Notes: generated from the letters alone by a model not told the origin. A stretch of 64,000 bases of DNA from Pelobacter sp. (GCA_030824515.1 JAVBXN010000016.1:17733-81732), one strand, 5' to 3'; positions 27,105-36,245 are shown, numbered from the stretch's first letter. Numbers and translations are program-made.

Positions 27105-28017
27105 ATCACCAAAATAATTTAATCACTAAACGACCAAATGGAGCACCATCCAGACGCATATTACTTACTATTCCCTTCATAAAAAACAAACTCTCTTGCA
27201 AATGCATACCCACCGGAAATTCCCAGTCGGATAAACGGAAACAATTGAATTTCAGCGCCAGTCAACACCCGGTAGTCCCTGTAGCTTATGATGTCGGCTC
27301 CAATGGAGGAATCGTGAAGTCGATATTCGCCTCTGGAAAACTGGCCTGCCACAAAAAACTCTGTTTTTCTGTTCGGTTTATAAATAACACCCGTGCGAGG
27401 GAATCCAAGGGCGAAAGCCCAGTGTTCATCAGGCAAATAAAGAACCCAATCACAGGTAATACCGGAATGGAATGGTTCTGGCCGGTATAGGCAACCCCAC
27501 CAAGGATGGATAACTTTTTGGACATTTGATACGTTGCATGTTATGCAACCGGCAACCTGATATCGTTCGTATCGAAAGACTTAAAGTCGCTGCTAATTAC
27601 TGGTGAGACCCTGAAACCCAACGTAAGACTATCGCTTGCATGGAATTCACCGCCCATATTTACCGAGAGTGTCTGCAATGACTCAGGCATACGTGCTGTT
27701 TCAGGAGCGTCAATTTCCCTGAGCGAATAGTGTACTCCTGTGGAAAGCTCAATCTGCGGGTTTAACCTGAACCTTTTGGTAAAACCGGCTTTCACTTCAA
27801 CCATGGTGAGGTCCCCACCACTACCACGGATGGTACTGCCAGTGAACGTAGTCGTCTCGACTGAAGTTTCCCATAACGATTTCTGCGGCTGTTTAGCTAT
27901 GGAAAGGACATCACCATTTTGTTCTTCAACTTCGTCAATTTTCTGAGCCAGAGCGTACGATGAGACAAGAACAGTAAAAACGCAGCAGAGTGCAGAAACC
28001 GAAAGCTTGAAATTCAT
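27105..28017 (-). pseudogene. Decayed outer-membrane beta-barrel gene (paralogue of 40912-41823)
   Basis: The 5' part (27541-28017) reads MNFKLSVSALCCVFTVLVSS ... and follows the intact paralogue closely until IRLPVA, where a TAA replaces the TTT codon (Phe) found at the same place in the copy at 41.3 kb. Further on, a frameshift near 27440 separates GGVAYTGQNHSIPVLPVIG from LGFPRTGVIYKP, and a +1 base near 27160 breaks the last 20 codons. So three lesions disable a ~300-residue barrel protein. It fills most of the right half of the islet. Confidence 0.85.
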
Positions 28018-28031
28018 TGAAGTTACCCTTC

Positions 28032-28127
28032 CTAATCAGTTTTTTCCTTCATGGCCAGGATGACCTTGCTGAGCATCATATAGTTAATATCCAGATTCTC
28101 GGCAATTTCCTTCAAACTAATAACCAT
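28032..28127 (-). pseudogene. 31-codon HTH-like remnant
   Basis: MVISLKEIAENLDINYMMLS then KVILAMKEKTD stop. The SLKEIAENLDIN...LSKVI pattern looks like a helix-turn-helix end, as in some transposase or regulator C-termini. A TGA lies just upstream in frame. It is probably a leftover of a larger gene at the islet's right side. Identity uncertain. Confidence 0.35.
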
Positions 28128-28259
28128 GCTTCACATGCCAATTCAAATCAGAATCCGCTCCATAATCAGATATGATTCCAGCTTCGCAATTCTTCCCTTG
28201 GCGCGATAGCCGCTCCAGAGCCATTTTGCCACCATACCAGTCCAGACCGGATTGTAGGG

Positions 28260-28323
28260 CGCCTGATCAACTCATTTCCTTTTCCAGTAGGGAGCCTTAT
28301 CGGGCATGATCCAGCGCACGCCG
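28260..28323. repeat. 64-bp direct repeat, right copy (HIT gene 3' end)
   Basis: Matches 25935-25998 base for base as far as I can read. Here it forms the genuine 3' end and stop codon of the HIT gene (28272-28670). Confidence 0.85.
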
Positions 28324-28670
28324 CCGCGCGGGTCGGTGGTGTCGCCGGCATAGCGGGGAATCAGGTGAATATGCATGTGCATCACCGTCTGACCGGCGGC
28401 TATGCCATCGTTTATACCTATGTTGAACCCGTCCGGCCGGTAGTCTCCCAGCAGCAGTTGACGCATTTCCGCCAGCAACTCCAGTAGAGCCGCCTGCTCC
28501 TCCCCGGTTGCCTCGAAGAGAGAGGCGATATGTCGCCGGGGAATGATCAGAGCGTGGCCGGGGGTGACCGGATAGCCGTCGTACAGCGCTATCGCGTGGT
28601 CATTGGCCATGACGACGCCGGGGTTGTCCGGATTGCAGAAGGGGCAGGTCGCTTGATATGCAAATTTCAT
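28272..28670 (-). CDS. HIT-family hydrolase
   Basis: 132 residues: CPFCNPDNPG zinc-ribbon-like start, VTPGHALIIPRRHIASLFEA, FNIGINDGIAAGQTV and the triad HMHIHLIPRY, then a tail GGVRWIMPDKAPYWKRK. Typical Hint/HinT-like or FHIT-like nucleotide hydrolase. Its last 52 bp belong to the 64-bp repeat that bounds the islet, meaning the gene kept an intact 3' end after the presumed integration. Confidence 0.92.
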   Translation of the reverse strand: MKFAYQATCPFCNPDNPGVVMANDHAIALYDGYPVTPGHALIIPRRHIASLFEATGEEQAALLELLAEMRQLLLGDYRPDGFNIGINDGIAAGQTVMHMHIHLIPRYAGDTTDPRGGVRWIMPDKAPYWKRK

Positions 28671-29024
28671 CGTTATTGTCTCGTATCCACGGTTAATCTG
28701 CCGTTATTCCAATAACAGGATCATTCAAGGTTTGGAAGTTATTTCTGCCCCATTGCAGTCCTGCCTTAAATCTCCAGAAGAGGACAACTTTACAACACTC
28801 AATAGCAGCCATTTTTATCAACTCACCTCGCAAGCCCTGCCGCCATTACATTAAACAGCTAATATTATAGCAGACAAATAATACTTGACTTGTCTCAAGC
28901 CAAGTCATATTTTTCGGCGTAACAGACCGGCTATTTCTTCGAAGAGTCGCTGGGTTAGAATATTGCCTGACTATTCCGGGGTTTTGTTCTTTGCATTCAA
29001 CAGAACAGGGGAGGTAAAGTGATC
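28671..29024. other. Intergenic region with a dyad and promoter-like hexamers
   Basis: No gene seen. It separates divergent genes. TTGACT (28885-28890) and TATTTT (28908-28913) are 17 bp apart, and the spacer contains the dyad TGACTTG / CAAGTCA (28886-28892, 28901-28907). This could be the operator-promoter of the secreted-protein gene at 29025. Confidence 0.45.
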
Positions 29025-31154
29025 ATGCGAGCCATATTCTTCATATTGGGACTGACACTGTTTCTGGTTAACTCCACCGCCTGGGCCGGATACACAACCT
29101 ATCCGACCGAAATTCTATATCGCCTCTGGAACAAGCAGAGCATGTATGAATACATCAAGGGAAGCGGAGAGGAGACCTGGGGCGATCTGGCCTTCAACGG
29201 CGACGCCTTCTACGGCGCCTACACCAAAGACAACGGCTACCTGCAGAGCAGCATGCTCTTCTGCAAATTCGACGACAGCGCCCTGTTGGCCAATGCTCCG
29301 GTGGAGATCAGCGATCCGGACCAGATGATGTGGGGGCCCCGCCTTGCCTGGAACGGGACGGCCTTCGGACTGGCCTACTCAAGCATGTACAAGGGCAAAT
29401 TCCGGCTCATCTCCCCCAGCGGGGTCGCCACCAACCCGATCGAACTCCCCAAGATGATCTATACCCCTGTCAACCCGCTCGCCTCACCCAACCTGGTCCA
29501 GGTGGCGGCCCTGAAGCCGGTCTGGACCGGGGCCGGTTTCCTGGTCTTCGGGCTGGTGCTGGAACCGGATCAGAACAACGCCTCCCAGTTCTACAACCAC
29601 CTCTGCCTGTGGCGGCTTGATGCCCAGGGGAACCTGATCAGCTCGCGCGAGGTAAAAAACACCCTCTACGGCATGATCTACGAGAAGTACCGAGGCATGG
29701 AGCATGGCTGGTACAACATCTCCTGGTCGGGAGGCAGGCTCTTTCTGGCGTACCTGGCGTGGGACGGGATACTGCCGACCACCCTGTACCAGATGCTCGA
29801 TCTGAACGGCAACACGGTGGTCGCGGAGCAGCGGGCCTGGACCGCCGACAAGACGATCATGTCCCCGGTGATTGCCTGGAGCGGAACCAGCTTCGCGCTG
29901 ACCGGCTACTCCACCGATATCCAGTCTGGCATAAGCGATTATTACATCCGCCTCTTCAACGGCAACGGCGCCCCACTGGCCACGGAGCAGCAGTACAACG
30001 CCGGAGATCCAACCCTGGTGGTCCATAACGCGGTCTCCTGGCTGGGGGACAAGTTCGTGGCCGCCTATCCCACGGTCAGCATATCCAACTACACCGCCAT
30101 CGTCAGGCTGGCCGCCTTCAACGCCGCCGGCCAGCGCCTGGCGTCCAACTACAACTTGATCGAGATCGGAGACTCGACACTCGACTACAACTGGCTAACC
30201 CTGGGAACCCAGCTCAAACTGGTGGGCGACGGCGACCGGACCATGGTCCAGGGGCGCTTCTATCACCTTTTCGAACAACGCTTTACCCCCTTGATCTACC
30301 GCGCTGTCGGCGATGTGGTAACACCTTCTCCACCGATTATGATCTACCCGGCTTTCAACACCACCCTGCCCTGGAATTCCGTGGTGCCCTTCCAGTGGGA
30401 GCCGGTGGCAAAGAACAACCAGTATCGTTTCCAACTGGCGAACGACAGCGCTTTCACCGATCTGCTTGCCGACCGGCTTCTCACCGACGCACTCTCAACC
30501 AGCATCAACATGGCCACGCTTCCCATGTTGCCGACAAGCACGGCAGCGGAACCCACGGCAGCAGCCAGAACCCTCTACTGGCGAGTGAAGGGAAGCAATA
30601 CCGGCTATTCCCCGACCGCCTCGTTCAACCTGACGGCAGCCCCCACCTACAGACTGGACCTGACAATCAGCGGTACGGGCGGTGGCACCATCATCAGCAA
30701 TCCGGCCGGAATCAACTGTCTGACCGGGACCTGCAACGCCACCTTCAACCAGGGGACATCGGTAACTCTCACCCCCTACCCTAACAAGGATTCACTCCTT
30801 GGATCATGGTCCACGTGCGCCGGCACCGACACCTGCACAGTTCTGATGAATGCCGACAAGCAGGTCACAGCCACATTCAATTTTGTAAAACCGGTAAAAC
30901 TGAAGTCCAACGGGGCCTTATATTCACATATCAAGGACGCCTATACGCTTGTGATTGATAACGGAACCATACTTACAAGGGAGTATTCATTTACGGAAAG
31001 CCCGGATAACCTGACTCTTAACAGGGATATCTCGGTACGGCTCGAAGGCGGGTATGATGCGGAGTATGCTACCAAGAACGGATTTTCAACCCTGGACGGG
31101 GCCTTGACCATTGGCCAGGGGACATTGACCCTGGAGAACCTGATCATCAAATAG
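29025..31154 (+). CDS. Large secreted protein with C-terminal bacterial repeat domain
   Basis: 709 residues from the ATG at 29025 (GGGGAGG 10 nt upstream; a GTG at 29019 is also possible). Signal peptide AIFFILGLTLFLVNSTAWAG. The first ~430 residues have regularly spaced W-G/WSG motifs (LAWNGTAFGLAYSS, PVWTGAGFLVFG, WSGGRLFLAYLAWDG, AWSGTSFALTGYS) suggesting a propeller. A FN3-like segment (VVPFQWEPVAKNNQYRFQLA) and a bacterial repeat domain (ISGTGGGTIISNPAGINC ... CNATFNQGTSVTL) follow, ending GALTIGQGTLTLENLIIK. Function unknown; surface location inferred. Confidence 0.75.
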   Translation: MRAIFFILGLTLFLVNSTAWAGYTTYPTEILYRLWNKQSMYEYIKGSGEETWGDLAFNGDAFYGAYTKDNGYLQSSMLFCKFDDSALLANAPVEISDPDQMMWGPRLAWNGTAFGLAYSSMYKGKFRLISPSGVATNPIELPKMIYTPVNPLASPNLVQVAALKPVWTGAGFLVFGLVLEPDQNNASQFYNHLCLWRLDAQGNLISSREVKNTLYGMIYEKYRGMEHGWYNISWSGGRLFLAYLAWDGILPTTLYQMLDLNGNTVVAEQRAWTADKTIMSPVIAWSGTSFALTGYSTDIQSGISDYYIRLFNGNGAPLATEQQYNAGDPTLVVHNAVSWLGDKFVAAYPTVSISNYTAIVRLAAFNAAGQRLASNYNLIEIGDSTLDYNWLTLGTQLKLVGDGDRTMVQGRFYHLFEQRFTPLIYRAVGDVVTPSPPIMIYPAFNTTLPWNSVVPFQWEPVAKNNQYRFQLANDSAFTDLLADRLLTDALSTSINMATLPMLPTSTAAEPTAAARTLYWRVKGSNTGYSPTASFNLTAAPTYRLDLTISGTGGGTIISNPAGINCLTGTCNATFNQGTSVTLTPYPNKDSLLGSWSTCAGTDTCTVLMNADKQVTATFNFVKPVKLKSNGALYSHIKDAYTLVIDNGTILTREYSFTESPDNLTLNRDISVRLEGGYDAEYATKNGFSTLDGALTIGQGTLTLENLIIK

Positions 31155-31192
31155 CCGCATACAGGCCAATGATTATATATTTCAGCAGCCTC

Positions 31193-31798
31193 CTAAGGTT
31201 TCCCTCCGCCAGATTTATCCGTCGGATTCAGCGGTAGATGAACTTGGGCGGGCTGATCCGGCTTTGTGCCGATTTTAAGGCATTCCCCGATGGAACCTTT
31301 TGCGCAGACGCTTTGGTCAATCCAGATGGCACCGTCAAGGACAGCATTATCCAGTTTCGCGGCGGTCAGCGCCGACTGGTAGAAGCTTGCCATTTTCAGG
31401 TTTGCACCGGTCATGTCAACCCGTTCAAGATTTGAACCCATCATGTCGGCGCGCTCGAGATTGGAGCCTCTCATGTCTGCTCCTTTCAGGCTGCAATTGC
31501 TCAGGTCCAATCCGACGAGGTTAAGTCCGCTCAGATTTCTGCCGGAGAGGTTTCGGGTGGTCCTCAAAATTTCAGTGATCTGTTTGAAGGACAGCTTTTC
31601 GCCTGGTTTCGGTTCAGTCATGGCTGCACTTTTTGTGTCGGGTATGGTTATTATCGAAACATCGGGTGTAGTGATTGAAGTGCCCAGATAAGAGTTGGCG
31701 TAGCCCTCCTGAGCCAGGACTGGTGAAGGTATAGAAAATGCGCCAATAATTGCCGGAAGCAGACATGTCTTAATGATTACTCTCATTTTCAGTGTCAT
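31193..31798 (-). CDS. Exported pentapeptide-repeat protein
   Basis: 201 residues with a signal peptide (KTCLLPAIIGAFSIPSPVLA) and a pentapeptide block of about 14 units in the middle (LSGRNLSGLNLVGLDLSNCS, LKGADMRGSNLERADMMGSN, LERVDMTGANLKMASF) that would form a right-handed quadrilateral helix. Flanking regions are non-repetitive; the tail has two Cys (QSVCAKGSIGECLKIG). Role unknown. Convergent with the secreted-protein gene. Confidence 0.8.
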   Translation of the reverse strand: MTLKMRVIIKTCLLPAIIGAFSIPSPVLAQEGYANSYLGTSITTPDVSIITIPDTKSAAMTEPKPGEKLSFKQITEILRTTRNLSGRNLSGLNLVGLDLSNCSLKGADMRGSNLERADMMGSNLERVDMTGANLKMASFYQSALTAAKLDNAVLDGAIWIDQSVCAKGSIGECLKIGTKPDQPAQVHLPLNPTDKSGGGKP

Positions 31799-31878
31799 GT
31801 TATACCCCTTTCGAATTGATCCTATTGATACTGGCAGCTTCCATACGAGAACAGGACGCGGTGGAAAGGTGGAGTTTA

Positions 31879-32253
31879 TCAGCCTGTCTCCTGTTTCTGC
31901 GAAAAATCCGGAGGCGCCTGCGAGAGGGACTGCAAGGCGGCGGCACGGGTGTCGTGGATTTGTATGATCGAGGCGAAACCGGACATCTTGAAGATCTCCA
32001 TTGCCTGCTGCTGCAAGCCGCAGTAAACCTCTCTCCCACCGATCCTGGTCAGATCCTTGGAAACAAGAAGAATAGCACGGAGGCCGGCGCTGCTAACATA
32101 CTCCAGGCCGCTGCAGTCCATCACCAGCCTTCGTGCACCTCCCGCCAGTTCTTCGCGAAGCCTCTCCACGTATGCAGGGGCGGTGACGGCGTCCAGCCTC
32201 CCGGTTACAACAACCACCAATGCGCCTCGTTCCGTAAGCGTCTCGATTTTCAT
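31879..32253 (-). CDS. STAS-domain anti-anti-sigma factor-like protein
   Basis: 124 residues. The STAS fold is clear: GALVVVVTGRLDAVTAP, then the phosphorylatable motif MDCSGLEYVSSAGLRAILLV with Ser at the expected place, and GGREVYCGLQQQAMEIFKMS. RBS GGAGG 3 nt before an in-phase ATG region. No partner RsbW-like kinase or PP2C phosphatase is adjacent, so it acts with proteins encoded elsewhere. Confidence 0.88.
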   Translation of the reverse strand: MKIETLTERGALVVVVTGRLDAVTAPAYVERLREELAGGARRLVMDCSGLEYVSSAGLRAILLVSKDLTRIGGREVYCGLQQQAMEIFKMSGFASIIQIHDTRAAALQSLSQAPPDFSQKQETG

Positions 32254-32495
32254 ATTACCTCCGCGTTATATCACCAAGGAGTGAGTATCATGTAAAGGAT
32301 AGTATATACAACGTCTACGCTTTTGATCCCGTTATGGGGCCATTTTTTTCTGATGCTGTTGCCATGCCATCTCCGCTCAAGCAGGCTGCGGGCTCCACCG
32401 CAGCACCACGTGAGCTCTGCCAGGGTAGTTTCGCCAATCCGTCATATACTCGCTTTCTTTCAGCATTCAACGATTATACTCGAATTTATATTTGA
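32254..32495. other. Intergenic, nothing recognised
   Basis: AT-variable stretch with no convincing frame, hairpin or promoter. It precedes the antitoxin remnant. Confidence 0.5.
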
Positions 32496-32600
32496 CTAAA
32501 TGTAGCCAGGAGGATACGCGAACGGGTTCCAGGTTTTGATACAATTCTCAAAGTTGTTTCAGCCCTGGGGCTTAAACTTCACGCTGAGGCCGCCCATTAG
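32496..32600 (+). pseudogene. C-terminal remnant of a HigA/XRE-type antitoxin
   Basis: The frame ending at TAG 32598-32600 reads ERVPGFDTILKVVSALGLKL then HAEAAH. This is the usual end of addiction-module antidote proteins (GNPxFDTVLKVVxALGLKLxxEAA). A TGA at 32493 closes the frame upstream and no toxin gene is present, so the locus is dead. Confidence 0.55.
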
Positions 32601-32627
32601 TTCTTCTCTTTTTTCTGACGTGCGGTT

Positions 32628-33377
32628 TTATCGACCGGTCTCGGACTGGGCGTTTAGTTGGGTGCTCCGATTGTTTTGCACACATTTCAATCCATGAGGG
32701 CAGACTGCCGCGCAGATGCCGCAATTGTGCCCATGGTGATACTGAAAGTAATGCTCCTTTTTCCATTTATCGCAGACATGAACATCGAGAAGTTTTTCGC
32801 GGGGTATTCCCGGATACCAGAGAGCGCCCTTCAGCGCATCTGCCGGGCACGCAGCAACGCACCGGCCACATTTGCCGCAATGGCTTTGCTCGATCGGTGT
32901 GGCGCAGGGAAGTTCCATATCGGTAAAAACCGTTCCCAGGCGGACCCATGGCCCGAACTCACGGGTGATGAGCTGGCAATGACGCCCGATCCAGCCCAAG
33001 CCGGCCCGGGTTGCCGCAGTCTTTTGCGGGAAGTCGCCTTTGATATGTAGTGGATCGGTACGCTCCGAAGCCCCCAGCGGCTGAGAGCGGAACCCCCGGG
33101 ATTTGATTTCTGCCGACAACCGTTGCGAAACGTCATTGATACGGTTGTTCACCCGTGCATATTCATCGGCGTATGCCTGGTTCGGGCCGTTTTGGATAGT
33201 GGCCATTATGTGAGGGTCCATGGGAATAGCCCATGAAAGGGCGCGCGGAAATGGCTGGCCCTTTTCATCCGGTGGTGTGGCAAAATCGCGCAGATCCGCT
33301 GCGCCCCAGAGTCTGATTGACTCTGTTTTCAGCCAATTGATCAGCCAGGTTGGGAACTGAGATGAAGGAATCGACAA
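32628..33377 (-). CDS. QueG-like 4Fe-4S double-cluster protein
   Basis: 249 residues, starting at a TTG 6 nt after AGGAGG. Segments: AATRAGLGWIGRHCQLITRE, GTVFTDMELPCATPIEQSHC, CGKCGRCVAACPADALKG (cluster 1) and CGICAAVCPHGLKC (cluster 2). This resembles the C-terminal half of epoxyqueuosine reductase QueG and related cobalamin-dependent or ferredoxin-like proteins, but QueG itself is longer and the N-terminal part here is divergent. Function assigned only to the family level. Confidence 0.75.
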   Translation of the reverse strand: MSIPSSQFPTWLINWLKTESIRLWGAADLRDFATPPDEKGQPFPRALSWAIPMDPHIMATIQNGPNQAYADEYARVNNRINDVSQRLSAEIKSRGFRSQPLGASERTDPLHIKGDFPQKTAATRAGLGWIGRHCQLITREFGPWVRLGTVFTDMELPCATPIEQSHCGKCGRCVAACPADALKGALWYPGIPREKLLDVHVCDKWKKEHYFQYHHGHNCGICAAVCPHGLKCVQNNRSTQLNAQSETGR

Positions 33378-33453
33378 ATCATACCTCCTGATTATGGTAT
33401 GGCAGTGACAACCGCAGTCTCACGAAAGACCTTCCATTCGTCACCATCTCTTC

Positions 33454-33491
33454 CTTGGCGGGGCAATGCCTTGCGACAATGCCCCGCCAAG
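33454..33491. terminator. Strong hairpin downstream of the VOC gene
   Basis: CTTGGCGGGGCA (33454-33465) pairs perfectly with TGCCCCGCCAAG (33480-33491) around a 14-nt loop. No T-run follows on either strand, so it may be an mRNA-stabilising or Rho-assisted element rather than a classical terminator. Confidence 0.55.
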
Positions 33492-33509
33492 CAGGCATCT
33501 CTGCGCCGC

Positions 33510-33956
33510 TTATTGCGCGAAGCGCGCCGCCATACGCCGCTGCAACTCCTCCGCCGATACATCCTCAATATGTGTCGCCAGGTTCCAGACGTTGCCGAAA
33601 CGGTCTTTCACAGCGCCTAAACGGTCGCCCCAGAACTGATCTGCCGGCTCCATGGTGGAGGTTGCCCCGGCATCCAGGGCACGTTTGAAGACGGCATCCA
33701 TGTCATCCACATACAGGTAGAACGCGCCCGGCATCGGCAAGCAATCTCCCCCCATCGGTTCGCCCAGCATGATGATGGAATCGCCGATCCAGATCTCGGC
33801 ATGGGCGAGAGCGCCATTGGGCATCAGGATCAGTTCCTTCTCGCGGGCATCAAAAGCTACCTTCAGGAATTCGATCAACTCTAAGGCGCCAGCGACTGTC
33901 AGAAAAGGGGTGACGGTGTGGTATCCTGCGGGAATCGGTTTTACGCTCATTGTCAT
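33510..33956 (-). CDS. VOC-family (PhnB-like glyoxalase) protein
   Basis: 148 residues. IPAGYHTVTPFLTVAGALEL, FDAREKELILMPNGALAHAE, IWIGDSIIMLGEPMGG, FYLYVDDMDAVFKRALDAGA and DRLGAVKDRFGNVWNLATH follow the PhnB/VOC plan. Members bind metals and range from glyoxalases to antibiotic-binding proteins; the reaction here is unknown. RBS GGAG upstream of the ATG. Confidence 0.88.
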   Translation of the reverse strand: MTMSVKPIPAGYHTVTPFLTVAGALELIEFLKVAFDAREKELILMPNGALAHAEIWIGDSIIMLGEPMGGDCLPMPGAFYLYVDDMDAVFKRALDAGATSTMEPADQFWGDRLGAVKDRFGNVWNLATHIEDVSAEELQRRMAARFAQ

Positions 33957-34053
33957 TTCTCCTTTGCGAATGATTTATCGAGCATCGGCTCTCAAATACC
34001 ACCTTACGGGAAGACAGTGTCAGAACCTGTCAGTAGTGTCGCGCTGCCTGCGC

Positions 34054-34749
34054 CTAACCCGGATCGCGCATGCCGACAACACTTTGCAGATAATGGGCAA
34101 TACTGATGTCGCTGGTTGTCCGGAAATTCTCTTCCAGCAGGTCCAGTGCCTCAAAGCGGTCAAAGCGGAAGTTGCGGTAGGCATGGCGCAGTTCGCACCA
34201 GGCCAGCAAGGTCCATTTACCGGTCCAGCCGATCATTCCCAGGGGCCAGATGGTTCGCTCGCTTTTCTCCTGTTTCTCATCCAGGTAGATCGCACGTACC
34301 TTGCGCCGTTGTTCGCAGGCCCGGCGCAGTTTACCGTGAACCTCGCGCAGTCCATCGTCGCTCTCCAGTATCGGTATCCGGTACGGTTGCTGTTCCGCAT
34401 GCTGCTTTAAATGATCAGTCAGAATGGAGCGGATCTTCAGTTCCGCACTTCGTGCTCCCTTTGCCAGATCCTGATCAGTAAACGCCTGCACCATGCGGTT
34501 TCCCACCAGCAACGCCTGCAATTCATCGGGGGTGAAGATGAGTGGCGGCAGGTGATTGGCCGCCCGGATCATGTACCCGACTCCGGGCTCTCCTTCGATC
34601 GGTATGCCGGAAAGGGAGAGAGCCTGCACATCCCGGTAGACGGTACGTACCGAGACACCCATGGTTTCGGCAATCGCCTCTGCCGTCATGGCGGTACGTC
34701 GGGAGCGGAGCAGCAGCACCAGTTGAAAGAGTCGTTCGGCCTTGTTCAT
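34054..34749 (-). CDS. YafY/DeoR-type transcriptional regulator with WYL domain
   Basis: 231 residues. An N-terminal winged HTH (RLFQLVLLLRSRRTAMTAEA, MGVSVRTVYRDVQALSLSG) is followed by a WYL domain (VRAIYLDEKQEKSERTIWPL, GKWTLLAWCELRHAYRNFR). WYL regulators sense ligands, often nucleic-acid related. It overlaps the DUF1905 gene by 4 bp (ATGA), so they are co-translated, with DUF1905 upstream. Confidence 0.92.
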   Translation of the reverse strand: MNKAERLFQLVLLLRSRRTAMTAEAIAETMGVSVRTVYRDVQALSLSGIPIEGEPGVGYMIRAANHLPPLIFTPDELQALLVGNRMVQAFTDQDLAKGARSAELKIRSILTDHLKQHAEQQPYRIPILESDDGLREVHGKLRRACEQRRKVRAIYLDEKQEKSERTIWPLGMIGWTGKWTLLAWCELRHAYRNFRFDRFEALDLLEENFRTTSDISIAHYLQSVVGMRDPG

Positions 34750-35045
34750 GGAAATGATATCTCGATGCGGACCGCATCCCCTTCCTTGATCTGTTCCTTC
34801 TTGCGCACGTCGGCCTTGATAGCAATCAGATAGCCCCGCTCCTTGTCAGGAAACAGCGTGGTCTGCCATTTGGTGTTACCGAGCCGCGCCGCAACCGGAA
34901 CAAAACCCCACCCCTTGCGGGGCGTATCGCCGACCTGCCTGAGGAATGCGGTAACAGCGGCACCGGCGGCAACGAAATACCAGCCGGCCGGACCGGGATA
35001 GCGCCACACCTCTCCCTCGATAATGAAGCTGGTAGTCTCGCTCAT
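34746..35045 (-). CDS. DUF1905 protein
   Basis: 99 residues: IEGEVWRYPGPAGWYFVAAG, GWGFVPVAARLGNTKWQTTL and EIKADVRKKEQIKEGD-like ending (AIKADVRKKEQIKEGDAV) match DUF1905. Fold known, function not established. First of the two-gene unit with the WYL regulator. Confidence 0.9.
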   Translation of the reverse strand: MSETTSFIIEGEVWRYPGPAGWYFVAAGAAVTAFLRQVGDTPRKGWGFVPVAARLGNTKWQTTLFPDKERGYLIAIKADVRKKEQIKEGDAVRIEISFP

Positions 35046-35138
35046 TTTGCATACGCTCCTTTCTCCCTTTTATCTGCTACCACGTCAGCCGCCGTTCGTT
35101 GCTCTCCGGATACGGATATTCAACATTTTCGCCCGGCG

Positions 35139-35678
35139 TCACCCGCACATCTCCAACAACCGGCTCATGGTGTTGAAGTTGCGCGTGGTGGCCTTTACCT
35201 TCAGTCTGCTCTCGAAGAAATTGTTGGTGAAGCGGGAGTCGCTGTGTTTGGTGGCGTAGAGGGTGTAGAGCGCCGCATCGGTCACCCGGATGAGGTCGGG
35301 GGCGCAATCCATGGCCAGCAAGTCACTCAGCCGCTGCGGGTCAGGTGGCGTCTGGAACAGGGTGTAGTAGAGCCTGGAGGTATCGGCATCGGGGAACGGA
35401 TTTTGGGCCAGCACGCGCCCGAGCTGCTGCGGCGTCCGGACGATCACCGCGATGTCGGCGCTGATCGTTTCCCTGATGGTATCATGCACCAGCTGCTCGA
35501 CTGCGGCGGCATCAAGGGGGGAAGCGGCAATGACGTTGCCGCTCTGGATGTAGGTTCGTACCTCGACCAGCCCCGCTTCGGTCAGCGCCGTACGCAACTG
35601 CGCCATCGGTACCCGGTTGCGCCCGGTCGGCATTACCCCGCGCAGCAGGATGACGTATCTGTTCACGGTCGCAGGCAT
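35139..35678 (-). CDS. DUF1697 protein
   Basis: 179 residues: NRYVILLRGVMPTGRNRVPM, LRTALTEAGLVEVRTYIQSG, NVIAASPLDAAAVEQLVHDT and NNFFESRLKVKATTRNFNT are the family landmarks. The cytosolic family has no assigned function. It lies 6 bp downstream of the GNAT gene and is probably in one transcript with it. Confidence 0.9.
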   Translation of the reverse strand: MPATVNRYVILLRGVMPTGRNRVPMAQLRTALTEAGLVEVRTYIQSGNVIAASPLDAAAVEQLVHDTIRETISADIAVIVRTPQQLGRVLAQNPFPDADTSRLYYTLFQTPPDPQRLSDLLAMDCAPDLIRVTDAALYTLYATKHSDSRFTNNFFESRLKVKATTRNFNTMSRLLEMCG

Positions 35679-35684
35679 GGAGCG

Positions 35685-36143
35685 TCAGTCCCGGAGCTTT
35701 TCCATATACACCAGTTCCACCAGATCGGACAATGGCTTCCGGTCAAAAATCGTGTAGCCGAGCCGTTCGTAGAGCCAAATATTGCGGACACTCTTGCTGC
35801 CGGTAAACAGTTCGAACCGCTTGACGGCGGGAAACTCGGCTTCCACCGCCAGCATCAACTGCGAGCCGATGCCCCGTCCCTGAAAATCGGGATGCACGAT
35901 CAACCGGCCGATTTCGCCGGTGCCGTTGTTGATCGACACCCGCACCGATCCGATGATTTTGCCGGCATCGCTCACCGTGAGAAAGGTGATTTTCGCCAAT
36001 TCCCGTTTAACGTCGTCAAGTGTCTCTGTCAATGGCGGGATGGACCAGTCGTTGTATATCGCGGCTTCGCTTTGATACGCCAGCTTCTGCAGCTCCAGAA
36101 TCTCCGCGGCATCAGCTATGTCGGCATAGGTTATCGGGTTCAT
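35685..36143 (-). CDS. GNAT N-acetyltransferase
   Basis: 152 residues: ITYADIADAAEILELQKLAY at the N-terminus, GKIIGSVRVSINNGTGEIGR, then the acetyl-CoA motif LIVHPDFQGRGIGSQLMLAV and ERLGYTIFDRKPLSDLV. Substrate unknown. Reads into the DUF1697 gene. Confidence 0.9.
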   Translation of the reverse strand: MNPITYADIADAAEILELQKLAYQSEAAIYNDWSIPPLTETLDDVKRELAKITFLTVSDAGKIIGSVRVSINNGTGEIGRLIVHPDFQGRGIGSQLMLAVEAEFPAVKRFELFTGSKSVRNIWLYERLGYTIFDRKPLSDLVELVYMEKLRD

Positions 36144-36245
36144 GATTTTCTCGCTGTTTGGGTGACAACGTCGTCGGCCTTGACCCGTCCGCCCAGCTTT
36201 TTCGGACGGTCGGCGTCCAAGGACGTGGTTGGGCGATTATCGTAA

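Noticed and set aside
35244..36245. Long plus-strand frame (333 codons)
   Set aside because: It lies exactly opposite the DUF1697 and GNAT genes, which have clear families; the plus frame has no motif and low-complexity His/Gly/Arg composition.
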